Source of the DNA: Candidatus Gottesmanbacteria bacterium
GTDB taxonomy: Bacteria > Patescibacteria > Microgenomatia > 2-02-FULL-39-11
DNA: 64,000 nucleotides
Reading direction: 5' to 3'
Assembly: GCA_016186795.1 (NCBI GenBank)
Contig: JACPKY010000002.1
Location: forward strand, 941,814 to 1,005,813
Under the pieces are notes generated by a model. The model did not search any database and was not told the DNA's origin. It saw nothing but the letters and a program-made list of their open reading frames with translations. The translations under genes and the position numbers were made by a program. Each line of letters starts with the position of its first letter. The stretch's first letter is position 1. Shown piece after piece: positions 56,975-64,000 of the stretch.

Positions 56975-59587
56975 TTAGTGTTGCGGGACCTGAGGTTCTT
57001 CGAAGAAGTTCCGAAAAAACTCAATGAGTCGATCTCGAACCCTTCCGAGGAATGATTCTGAAGGCTCTTGAGAAGTGATTGGATGGATCTGACTTGGATG
57101 TTTGGCAGCTTGCGGTTGATACGGTTGGGGGAGATGTTCTGCCATGGTAATAGTCAAGTTTAATTTTCCCGATGCAAGGGCTCTTTCCAGATCTTTTTTG
57201 GATGCAATACCAAACGGTGCAAGATGTTCTCTATAGAATGCTTCGAGTTTCTGCTGATTGAAGTGGTCTGACGCATTTTGTCCCTCCCTTCGCCTCCAAG
57301 CGGCATTAATTTGATTGATCGTATAGATATTTTCGGCAACGATTGGTAACCGGATGCGGTTTGCAGCAAGAGCTTGTGCAAAGATTCCTACAGCACTTCT
57401 TATCTCAACGGGAACCTGCTCTTTTTGTTCAAGTTCGTAGGAAACTCTTCCGGAGAGTACGACTTGAATATTTTGGATGACTGCATCGGGTTCCTCATCG
57501 TATCTGGCAAGGAGAGGAACCCTTTTTATATATTCCGGAGCAAGCTCTTCAATCGTATGCAAATCGACCTGGTGCACCTGTTGGGCTACATCTTGGTCGT
57601 TTTCATCGCCAACAAGAATGATTGGAGGAAGAAATCCTTCAAGAGCAGAAGTTTCCTTATCAATTCGTATGCCTTTCATATATCCGTCAAGAGCTGCATA
57701 CATACCATTTTTTTGGAGAACAAAGAGGCGATCCAAAAAGGTTTGCGTGATTGCCCGATGTATCGCTTGAGGATTAGAGGCAGTCACAAAAGGAATTTTG
57801 TTTTCTTGGAAAAATTTCAGAAGGTCATCTCGTATCTCTTCAATATCATCTAACGCATTTTGATTGAGGATTTTCCGGATAGGCCACTCGATGTTGTTTT
57901 TATTTTTTTGGTACTCTTCCCAAAATGTGAGAATCGTTTGGAAATCTGATTTTGCACCTCGTTGAAACTCTTTCAGAAGGAGTGCGATTTCTTCTTTACT
58001 TCCAGTAAAAAGCGGTTTTGCTCTGGTTGCACTCAGATATGCCGCAATAGTTATTGCTTCTCCTATACACTTATTTTCAATCCCTTTTGCAACCAGATAC
58101 GCATACCGGGGTTCAATGCCCATTTCAACCATTAAATCTCCTAAAGGAGTGAGTCGTTCCTGGGAATCAAGAGCCCCCCATTTTTTTAACATTCGTATGG
58201 CGTATGCGAGATTTTGTTCAGGAGGTCTGGCCATGAGTTTAATATCATCGAGGGAACTGATGCCATACTTTTTCAGTCGCATCACAAACGACATAGGATT
58301 TTTTCTTTCTATCTCTGAAACTTTTGCCTGCGGACGAGATTCAAAATTATCCTCGTTAAAGAGTGCAAAATAGTCTCCTTCCCTGACTCGTCCTGCGCGT
58401 CCCATTCTCTGAAGGAGTGAATTTTTGGAACAAGGAACAAGCTTTATTCGTTCAATTCCAGTCGATGGGTTGAACTCAGTCTGCCGTACCAGTCCGGAAT
58501 CAATCACAAACTGGAGATTTTTCAGAGTCAGACCGGTTTCTGCAACATCAGTTGCGATGAGAATGGTTCTCTCCTCTGATCCAGATAGAGCCTCATTGAG
58601 TTTTTCCTCGGAGAGCTGGGAATGGTAGGGGATGATTTTCAATGCAAAGCTTCCGGAATCATCTGCGATACCAGCTTCTTTTAACTGTCGAAGAGCAACT
58701 TCTTCTCCAAGCTCTTGAATCAGCTCGTTTTTGATTCTTTCAAATTCATCAATGATCGCCTTTTCTGTTGCCCGAATTTCTGCTTTCCCCGGCATGAAGG
58801 TGAGAATGTTTCCGCGTTCTTTTTTCCTTTCTTCATGACGGAGAATTTGAGAAAATAACGTCTCTGCTGCTTTTCTGGCCATGTCTTTCGGCTTTACATA
58901 CTCTTTCTCTTTTAAAAAATGTGGTTCTACATGAAACATTCTTCCTTCAACAGGGACAACTTCTGAATTGGGAAAATATTGTTTCAACGCCTCCAAGTTA
59001 TTCGGAGTTGCAGTCATGGCAATCAGTTTTAAGGGGTTTGCGCCAGGGGTTTTTCTTCGTTTCTCCTGGACTTTTAAAAGAATTCCACCAAGAGCATTCA
59101 GGTCTTCAGTTTCTCCTTGAATTTCATCAAGAGCAACGTAGTCAAATCCAGAAAGAGTTGGGTTATGGAGGAGTATGCTCAAAAGAGTTCCTTCGGTCAT
59201 AAACGTCATCTGAGCCTTATCAGATAGTCCTCTACCTGATCCACGATATTGGTAGGCGACTTCATCGCCAAGTCTTGTTCCACGAATTTGAGCAACAAAT
59301 CTGGCGAGTCCTTCTGTGACTTTCCGTTTTGGCTCTGTAGTAATTCCGCGCCCTGGGACAATGAAGGGTATTGCTGTGGTTTTTCCTGATCCTGTTCCTC
59401 CTATGACAATGATACAGTCTTTATTTCCGTATGCTGCAAGAATATCTTCCCTGTGACCCCAGACCGGCGTACTTTCCATTTTCTGCCTAGGAGATAGTCG
59501 GCGTTCTAATCTTCTCGCAGGTGATGTTTCCAGATCAGGATCTTGATTTACTGGAGAGTAATCTTCTCTATCCCGTTCAATTATCAT
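56975..59587 (-). CDS. DEAH-box helicase (HrpA/HrpB-like)
   Basis: The 870-aa product is a superfamily 2 helicase likely acting on RNA. Motifs in order are I IGGTGSGKTTAIPF, II LDEIQGE (DEIQ in place of DEAH), III MTATPN, V IATDVAETGLTL and VI QRMGRAGRVREGDYF. A winged-helix/HA2 region and a C-terminal OB-like part follow. The N-terminus is a short charged arm. The frame is open to 59785, but that extension overlaps the T-box promoter on the other strand, so I use the ATG at 59587. Function may be in rRNA or mRNA processing. Confidence 0.88.
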   Translation of the reverse strand: MIIERDREDYSPVNQDPDLETSPARRLERRLSPRQKMESTPVWGHREDILAAYGNKDCIIVIGGTGSGKTTAIPFIVPGRGITTEPKRKVTEGLARFVAQIRGTRLGDEVAYQYRGSGRGLSDKAQMTFMTEGTLLSILLHNPTLSGFDYVALDEIQGETEDLNALGGILLKVQEKRRKTPGANPLKLIAMTATPNNLEALKQYFPNSEVVPVEGRMFHVEPHFLKEKEYVKPKDMARKAAETLFSQILRHEERKKERGNILTFMPGKAEIRATEKAIIDEFERIKNELIQELGEEVALRQLKEAGIADDSGSFALKIIPYHSQLSEEKLNEALSGSEERTILIATDVAETGLTLKNLQFVIDSGLVRQTEFNPSTGIERIKLVPCSKNSLLQRMGRAGRVREGDYFALFNEDNFESRPQAKVSEIERKNPMSFVMRLKKYGISSLDDIKLMARPPEQNLAYAIRMLKKWGALDSQERLTPLGDLMVEMGIEPRYAYLVAKGIENKCIGEAITIAAYLSATRAKPLFTGSKEEIALLLKEFQRGAKSDFQTILTFWEEYQKNKNNIEWPIRKILNQNALDDIEEIRDDLLKFFQENKIPFVTASNPQAIHRAITQTFLDRLFVLQKNGMYAALDGYMKGIRIDKETSALEGFLPPIILVGDENDQDVAQQVHQVDLHTIEELAPEYIKRVPLLARYDEEPDAVIQNIQVVLSGRVSYELEQKEQVPVEIRSAVGIFAQALAANRIRLPIVAENIYTINQINAAWRRREGQNASDHFNQQKLEAFYREHLAPFGIASKKDLERALASGKLNLTITMAEHLPQPYQPQAAKHPSQIHPITSQEPSESFLGRVRDRLIEFFRNFFEEPQVPQH

Positions 59588-59718
59588 AGTGTAAATGTAT
59601 TGTATCTTTGTTTTTAGAGAAAAGCACGAATTGTGGAGTTGATCAGCGTCATTTGACATATGTGGTATGATAGAAAAAATTAAATAAAAGCGTTGATCCG
59701 GCAGGTTGGAGCCGGGTC

Positions 59719-59737
59719 GTCCCGATAAAATCGGGAC
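59719..59737. repeat. Palindrome copy 3 (GTCCCGAT-AAA-ATCGGGAC), T-box stem I region
   Basis: Perfect 8-bp arms around AAA form a hairpin next to the putative specifier hairpin. The core matches copies 1 and 2. Confidence 0.8.
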
Positions 59738-59839
59738 ACGCTGCACAAAAGTATGTGACGGAGGCGAAACCGTTAAAGAAAGCAACGAGTGTCGTAAACA
59801 AAACGGAGCTCGTCTGAAATAAGGTTTCCTTATAAGACG

Positions 59840-59856
59840 TCCCGATTGTATCGGGA
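59840..59856. repeat. Palindrome copy 4 (TCCCGAT-TGT-ATCGGGA), T-box leader
   Basis: Seven-bp arms are followed by six T (59857-59862), which makes it look like a stand-alone terminator upstream of the T-box sequence. It may be a second termination point or stem III. Confidence 0.75.
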
Positions 59857-59899
59857 TTTTTTATAGGCGATAAAACAAGGTGGCACCACGGTATTAACC

Positions 59900-59939
59900 G
59901 TCCTTGATCCCGATTCAATCGGGAGAGAGGACTTTTTTT
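59900..59939 (+). terminator. T-box terminator ending at the trpE start codon, containing palindrome copy 5
   Basis: GTCCT (59900-59904) pairs with AGGAC (59928-59932) around an inner palindrome TCCCGATT-C-AATCGGGA (59908-59924). Seven T (59933-59939) follow, and the ATG of trpE is at 59940. GAGAGG in the 3' arm is the nearest Shine-Dalgarno-like sequence, so the terminator would hide it. Confidence 0.85.
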
Positions 59940-61301
59940 ATGGATATTTTTCAAAAAATACATCTTGGCAAGTATCGAGAGGAAGAAATAGATATTCCAC
60001 TTTCGGCTTTTGAAGCCTTTAAAAGGCTTTATGGAAATTTTCGCACGATGTTTCTTCTTGAATCTCTCGGTGAAGAGGGAAAATACAATCGGTACTCCTA
60101 TGTGGGATTTGATCCAACTTTTCTAATTCATGCCCGAGGGAAAAATCTCACGATCAACGGAAAATCATACGAAGTGACAAATCCTTATCGACAACTAAGC
60201 ACTTTCACAAGATTAAACGATAATGCGCATGATTTCTCCGGAGGATTGGTAGGATATATTTCCTATGAAGGTACTCAATATTTTGAAAAAGCATTTACTC
60301 CAAAATCAAATAGAGAATTTTCAGATTTCGCATTCGGATTCTATCCCGATGGATTGAAGTTTGATAAGAAAACGAGACGGTGCATCTATTTTCATCATGG
60401 GCAATCGAGGCGTCGAATGGTTCTTGGTGTTCTCCATGGGTCCGGAGACCTGCAATCATTTTCATTCAAAACATTAGCATCTCAATCGAGCCAAAAGCAC
60501 CATTCTGCCATTGTTGCAAAGGCCAAACAAGAAATAAAAAAAGGGAATATCTTTCAAGTGGTTCTTTCAGTTCGGACGAATTATCACCTCTTTGGGGATA
60601 CAAGAAGACTGTATGCAGCGATTAGATCGATTAATCCTTCTCCATACATGTCCTATCTCAAATTTGGTGAGCAAGAAATTTTGTCGGCAAGTCCTGAGCT
60701 TCTTATACGAGTAAAAGGAAGATATATTGAACATTTTGGGACACTGGCAGGAACAATATCTCGGGGCGAGAGTGAAAAAGAAGATGAAAAACTAGCAGTA
60801 CAGCTAAAAGCAGATGAAAAAGAGATGGCAGAGCACATGATGCTTGTCGATTTGGCGCGAAATGATGTAGGGAAAATCTGCAAATTTGGCAGTATTTCGA
60901 TAGATAAATTAGCGTCTGTGAAGCCGTATAGTCATGTTCAACATTTGTATTCAGAAATTCGAGGAAGGCTTAGAGAGAACGAAACTGTCTTTTCGGCATT
61001 AGCTGCATGCTTTCCAGCAGGGACTCTCACCGGTGCCCCAAAAATCGAAGCGATGAAAATTATCAATTCGTTAGAAAGTGAACCCCGCGGTCCCTATGGT
61101 GGAGTTATTGGGTATGCGTCATTAAACGGTGAAGCCATGTTCTCCATAGCCATACGGTCAATTTTTGCCCATGGTCAATACGCATATACCCAGACAGGAA
61201 GCGGCATAGTTTTGGATTCGAAAGTAACACATGAGTATCAAGAAATAATAAATAAACAAAAAGCAATGGAGGAAGCCCTGAGACTCGCTCAAGGTGAGTA
61301 G
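59940..61301 (+). CDS. trpE: Anthranilate synthase component I
   Basis: TrpE makes anthranilate from chorismate with ammonia from TrpG. The 453-aa product has the feedback motif LLES (MFLLESLGEEG), FGTLAGTISRG, DEKEMAEHMMLVDLARNDVGKI, HLYSEIRGRL, CFPAGTLTGAPKIEAMKII, GPYGGVIGY, and QTGSGIVLDSKVTHEYQEIINK. The start ATG at 59940 follows the terminator U-run. The frame extends to 59904, but that start lies inside the T-box. It heads the operon. Confidence 0.97.
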   Translation: MDIFQKIHLGKYREEEIDIPLSAFEAFKRLYGNFRTMFLLESLGEEGKYNRYSYVGFDPTFLIHARGKNLTINGKSYEVTNPYRQLSTFTRLNDNAHDFSGGLVGYISYEGTQYFEKAFTPKSNREFSDFAFGFYPDGLKFDKKTRRCIYFHHGQSRRRMVLGVLHGSGDLQSFSFKTLASQSSQKHHSAIVAKAKQEIKKGNIFQVVLSVRTNYHLFGDTRRLYAAIRSINPSPYMSYLKFGEQEILSASPELLIRVKGRYIEHFGTLAGTISRGESEKEDEKLAVQLKADEKEMAEHMMLVDLARNDVGKICKFGSISIDKLASVKPYSHVQHLYSEIRGRLRENETVFSALAACFPAGTLTGAPKIEAMKIINSLESEPRGPYGGVIGYASLNGEAMFSIAIRSIFAHGQYAYTQTGSGIVLDSKVTHEYQEIINKQKAMEEALRLAQGE

Positions 61302-61305
61302 TACG

Positions 61306-61884
61306 ATGAAAACTCTTATTATCGATAATTTTGATTCTTTTACCTACAACCTTTATCAATATCTGGGAGAGTTAGGAGGTAACCCTGACGTTAAACGAAA
61401 TGATGAGATAAATCTTCAATATATTGAAAAAGGAAGTTTTACTCATCTTGTCATTTCGCCAGGCCCAGGATCACCCGATGACGAAAAATATTTCGGTATT
61501 TGTAAAGAAGTAATACTTCGTTATGGAAAAAAGATTCCGCTCTTAGGAGTCTGCCTGGGACACCAAGGGATTATTTCCACATTTGGCGGAAAAGTTACCC
61601 CGGCAAAGAAAATTATGCACGGGAAAAAGAGCAAGATTGTTCATGGTAGAAAGGGAATTTTTCATGGTGTTAAAAATCCTCTATCTGGTATGAGGTACCA
61701 TTCCCTTGTCGGAGAGAAAGAATCGATTCCTTCATGTTTGGTTGTTACTGCACACACACAGGATAACGAAACTGTTATGGCAGTGCGTCATAGGGCGTTT
61801 CCAATATACGGGGTGCAATTTCATCCGGAATCTATCGGAACTGAAGATGGCAAAAAAATTCTGGAAAATTTTCTGAAGATGTAA
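61306..61884 (+). CDS. trpG: Anthranilate synthase component II (glutamine amidotransferase)
   Basis: The 192-aa class I amidotransferase supplies ammonia to TrpE. Motifs are LIIDNFDSFTYNLYQYLGELG, VISPGPGSPDD, the nucleophile Cys in GVCLGHQGI, and the His/Glu pair in VQFHPESIGTEDG. I take the ATG at 61306; an upstream in-frame GTG at 61294 would overlap trpE. The start is 4 nt after the trpE stop, so translation is coupled. Confidence 0.95.
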   Translation: MKTLIIDNFDSFTYNLYQYLGELGGNPDVKRNDEINLQYIEKGSFTHLVISPGPGSPDDEKYFGICKEVILRYGKKIPLLGVCLGHQGIISTFGGKVTPAKKIMHGKKSKIVHGRKGIFHGVKNPLSGMRYHSLVGEKESIPSCLVVTAHTQDNETVMAVRHRAFPIYGVQFHPESIGTEDGKKILENFLKM

Positions 61885-61888
61885 AAAT

Positions 61889-62884
61889 ATGGAGATCAAA
61901 ACCATCATTTCAAAATTAGTTGAGAAAAAAGATTTAACACTCCTTGAGGCAGAAACTCTTATGGAAGAAATAGTCCGAGGAGAGGTACCATTCTCGCAAA
62001 TCGCGTCAATTTTAACAGCGTTACATATGAAAGGGGAAAGTACTCAAGAAATTCTTGGATTTATAAAAGTTTTGAGGAAACATATGGTAACGGTCAAAAC
62101 CGATGGAGTTGTCATCGATACCTGTGGAACGGGTGGGGACGGGTCTGGTACGTTTAATATCTCAACTGTCGTGGCATTCGTGGTCGCAGGAGCAGGAGTT
62201 GCAGTTGCCAAGCATGGGAATAGGTCAGCAAGTAGTCTATGCGGTAGCGCTGATGTCCTGGAAGCCTTAGGAGTTAATATTAATCGCACACCAGAACAGG
62301 CGGAGAAACTTCTTCAAGAGACGAATTTCACTTTTCTCTTTGCTCCTTTGTATCATCCGGCAATGAAGCATGTTGTACCAGTACGGAAAGAGTTAGGAAT
62401 ACGGACAGTTTTCAATTTTCTTGGCCCATTTTTAAACCCTGCAAGTGTAAAAAAACAGATTGTCGGAGTGCCGAATAAAAATGTAGCAGAAAAATTAGCA
62501 AATGTTGCAATGTATATGGACTACGAACATCTTTTAATAGTCACAAGTTCCGATGGACTCGATGAAATAGGCACATATGGGCAGACGTATGGATATGAGA
62601 TTTGCGGAAAAACGATAAAGAAAATAATCATAAATCCCCAAACATTTGGTATTCCCAAGTCGAGTAAGCGAGCACTGGAAGGAGGGACAGCCAGTGAGAA
62701 TGCAAAAATTATTCTCGATATTTTAAGAGGGGAAAAAAGTCCAAAACGAGATATCGTTATTCTCAATAGCGCCTTTGCTCTATGTATCTCCGGGAAGGTT
62801 GGGACTGTTGATGATGGTATTCGGCTGGCGTCTCAGTCAATAGACCTGGGGAAAGCCAAAGAAGTATTGGAGGAATCTATATGA
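61889..62884 (+). CDS. trpD: Anthranilate phosphoribosyltransferase
   Basis: The 331-aa product joins anthranilate to PRPP. Motifs are DTCGTGGDGSGTFNIST (diphosphate/Mg binding), KHGNRSASSLCGSADVLEALGVN, NFLGPFLNPA and HLLIVTSSDGLDEIG. It starts 4 nt after trpG and overlaps trpC by 4 nt. Confidence 0.97.
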   Translation: MEIKTIISKLVEKKDLTLLEAETLMEEIVRGEVPFSQIASILTALHMKGESTQEILGFIKVLRKHMVTVKTDGVVIDTCGTGGDGSGTFNISTVVAFVVAGAGVAVAKHGNRSASSLCGSADVLEALGVNINRTPEQAEKLLQETNFTFLFAPLYHPAMKHVVPVRKELGIRTVFNFLGPFLNPASVKKQIVGVPNKNVAEKLANVAMYMDYEHLLIVTSSDGLDEIGTYGQTYGYEICGKTIKKIIINPQTFGIPKSSKRALEGGTASENAKIILDILRGEKSPKRDIVILNSAFALCISGKVGTVDDGIRLASQSIDLGKAKEVLEESI

Positions 62885-63777
62885 AGATCACTTTGCAGGA
62901 TATTATTCAAAATAAAAAGAGAGAGATCGGGAGAAAGCAACGTAGGTTTGATAAGGTTCAGGGTTTGTCGACACTTCTGCATGACGTTCGGCAACCTTAT
63001 AAATACCCTCAAGGAACTCTCTCATCCTCACTAAATGAGCATCGACCGCCCAACTTTTTCTCTTCGTATATTCAACTCGCAGGTCGACGCTCAGTTCATG
63101 CACAAATGGACAAACCCTTCACCTCCAAACAAAATCTTGAGGATATTGCTCTCATCGCAGAGATCAAAATTGCATCTCCTACATCCGGAAGACTCGGAAA
63201 TCTTGCCGATGTAAAAGAAAAAGTTTCATCGTACGAACTTGGAGGAGCGGACTCTCTGTCAGTTGTGGTTGACAAAAAATATTTTGGGGGTAGTTTTGCG
63301 CTTCTTCAAAAAGTGAGATCATTTTCACAACTTCCTATCCTTTCAAAAGATTTTGTCATTGATAAATACCAAGTGTATGAAGCTAAGTTTCATGGTGCAG
63401 ATGCAGTACTTTTGATAGCAAAAATTGTATCCCAGGATAAATTAAAAATGTTAGTCAAACTGGTAAGAGAGTTGGAAATGGAGCCTGTGGTTGAGGTGAA
63501 TTCACTTGAAGAACTACGGCGTGTGTTAAGAGTAAATACCAGAATTATTGCTGTGAATGCGCGAAACCTTGATGATTTTTCTCTTGATCTTGATAAAGCA
63601 TGTAGAATACTTAAAAGGATTCCGCAAAATATGGTAGCACTTGCATTCTCCGGAGTGTCTTCCCGAAATGAAATTGTGAAATACAAAGACGCAGGAGCAA
63701 AAGGAGTCTTAGTAGGAACGACTCTTATGAAATCAAAAGATCCGGCAAAAGTTATAAAGGAGTTAAAGGGTTTATGA
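62881..63777 (+). CDS. trpC: Indole-3-glycerol-phosphate synthase with an internal insertion
   Basis: TrpC closes the indole ring. The (beta/alpha)8 motifs are LIAEIKIASPTSGRLGN, SLSVVVDKKYFGGSFALLQKVR, LSKDFVIDKYQVYEAKFHGADAVLLI, VEVNSLEELRRV, IIAVNARNLDDFSLD, LAFSGVSS and GAKGVLVGTTLM. The first strand begins near residue 95 instead of about 50, because of roughly 45 extra, Ser/Pro/Arg-rich residues after the N-terminal helix; this is unusual. The protein is 298 aa. It overlaps trpD and trpF by 4 nt each. Confidence 0.93.
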   Translation: MKITLQDIIQNKKREIGRKQRRFDKVQGLSTLLHDVRQPYKYPQGTLSSSLNEHRPPNFFSSYIQLAGRRSVHAQMDKPFTSKQNLEDIALIAEIKIASPTSGRLGNLADVKEKVSSYELGGADSLSVVVDKKYFGGSFALLQKVRSFSQLPILSKDFVIDKYQVYEAKFHGADAVLLIAKIVSQDKLKMLVKLVRELEMEPVVEVNSLEELRRVLRVNTRIIAVNARNLDDFSLDLDKACRILKRIPQNMVALAFSGVSSRNEIVKYKDAGAKGVLVGTTLMKSKDPAKVIKELKGL

Positions 63778-64000
63778 ATACGAAAGCAAAAATTTGCGGT
63801 ATAAGAACTATTGAAGCAGCCTTAGGCTGTGTGAAATTTGGTGCGGATTTTTTAGGTTTCAATTTTGTCTCAACATCAAGACGATTTATTCCTCCTCTGA
63901 AAGCCAGAGAGATCATTGAAGAATTGCCAAAAGAGATAAAAATTGTCGGTGTTTTTCAAAATGAATCGATGGAAGAAATAAAAAAGGCTGTTGGCCTTTT
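63774..64000 (+). CDS. trpF: Phosphoribosylanthranilate isomerase (partial, runs off window)
   Basis: The first 75 codons read MNTKAKICGIRTIEAALGCVKFGADFLGFNF, then SRRFIPPLKAREIIEELP and IVGVFQNESMEEI, matching the N-terminus of TrpF, which isomerises phosphoribosylanthranilate. The catalytic Cys is in KICGI. The start overlaps the trpC stop (ATGA). The 3' part lies outside the window, and trpB and trpA may follow. Confidence 0.93.
   Translation, partial: MNTKAKICGIRTIEAALGCVKFGADFLGFNFVSTSRRFIPPLKAREIIEELPKEIKIVGVFQNESMEEIKKAVGL

Larger units (their letters stand above)
59690..59939 (+). ncRNA. T-box leader (tRNA-responsive riboswitch) of the trp operon
   Basis: The T-box AAGGTGGCACCACGG (59877-59891) is close to the consensus AAGGGUGGUACCGCGG. 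A base stem CGTTG (59691-59695)/CAACG (near 59780) closes stem I. The antiterminator pairs ACGGT (59888-59892) with ACCGT (59897-59901), which excludes the terminator stem (59900-59904/59928-59932). The hairpin CCGGC-AGGTTGGA-GCCGG (59698-59715) has UGG followed by A in its loop at 59707-59710, a candidate Trp specifier, though its position in stem I is unusual. Three palindromes form additional hairpins. Charged tRNA would terminate transcription. Confidence 0.85.

Noticed and set aside
59653..59671. TTGACA followed by TATGAT as a T-box promoter pair
   Set aside because: The two hexamers are only 7 nt apart; the TATGAT (59666-59671) may be a -10 on its own, but the TTGACA cannot be its -35.
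59588..59785. N-terminal extension of the helicase frame into the T-box region
   Set aside because: The extra residues look like translated leader DNA and overlap the opposite-strand T-box; the ATG at 59587 is preferred.
1..64000. CRISPR arrays, insertion sequences, rRNA genes, prophage modules
   Set aside because: No regularly spaced repeats, transposase motifs, rRNA sequence or phage structural genes were seen on either strand.

Overview
The window looks like a chromosomal segment of a Candidate Phyla Radiation (Patescibacteria) bacterium, most likely of the Microgenomates branch. The evidence is a set of families frequent there: DUF4012, DUF4173-like and DUF5667 proteins, a VirD4/TraG-like ATPase, an intein-bearing class II ribonucleotide reductase and a group I intron in a tRNA. 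GC is moderate (about 40% by eye), genes are tightly packed, and most gene calls rest on motifs I could read directly. The phylum is inferred, not proven.

Layout. 1-13.7 kb: a giant protein ending in about nine degenerate repeats, RNase HI, a DUF4012 envelope protein, an LCP-family protein, a 5'-truncated ribosomal protein L25 and small envelope proteins, one with a TPATG sorting-like tail. 13.7-20.9 kb: cell wall block with YkuK, two tandem class A penicillin-binding proteins, a CvpA-CAP fusion, MurB, and Dtd. 20.9-31 kb: GapN, an MFS transporter, a cytidylate-kinase-like protein, DUF763, a phosphodiester glycosidase, an HPS/OMPDC-fold protein, slipin and a large extracytoplasmic protein. 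31-35.8 kb: purine salvage (2-deoxyribosyltransferase-like, adenosine deaminase, CBS-less IMPDH, an unknown Cys-rich protein, GMP synthase). 35.8-39.9 kb: membrane protein, FTR1 iron permease, ThpR, DUF5667.

39.9-48.2 kb is the most coherent system. A promoter with an NrdR box leads into nrdR, then an AdoCbl-dependent ribonucleotide reductase containing a LAGLIDADG intein, then PduO adenosyltransferase. A cobalamin riboswitch with a terminator abutting the next start codon follows, controlling an unknown 797-aa protein, a DUF4430 (transcobalamin-C-like) protein and a DUF6580 ECF-S-like membrane protein. This reads as cobalamin acquisition, activation and use in one locus.

48.2-55 kb: a conjugation-type ATPase, tRNA-Ile(UAU), a Xer-like recombinase, FtsB, tRNA-Met, a tRNA-fMet split by a 202-nt group I intron, and an AT-rich patch with an alpha/beta hydrolase and a split lycopene cyclase. 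55-59.6 kb: DUF1761, a CaCA exchanger, an MBL-fold hydrolase, a DEAH helicase. 59.7-64 kb: a T-box leader and trpE-G-D-C-F, with trpF cut by the window edge.

Two regulatory themes recur. At least ten genes have a TATAAT-like hexamer 6-7 nt before the start codon, with no Shine-Dalgarno between the two, which suggests leaderless mRNAs. Both leader RNAs (B12 and T-box) end in a terminator whose U-run touches the ATG and whose 3' arm carries the only Shine-Dalgarno-like sequence. A 17-19-nt palindrome (TCCCGATT/AATCGGGA) occurs five times, three of them inside the T-box leader.
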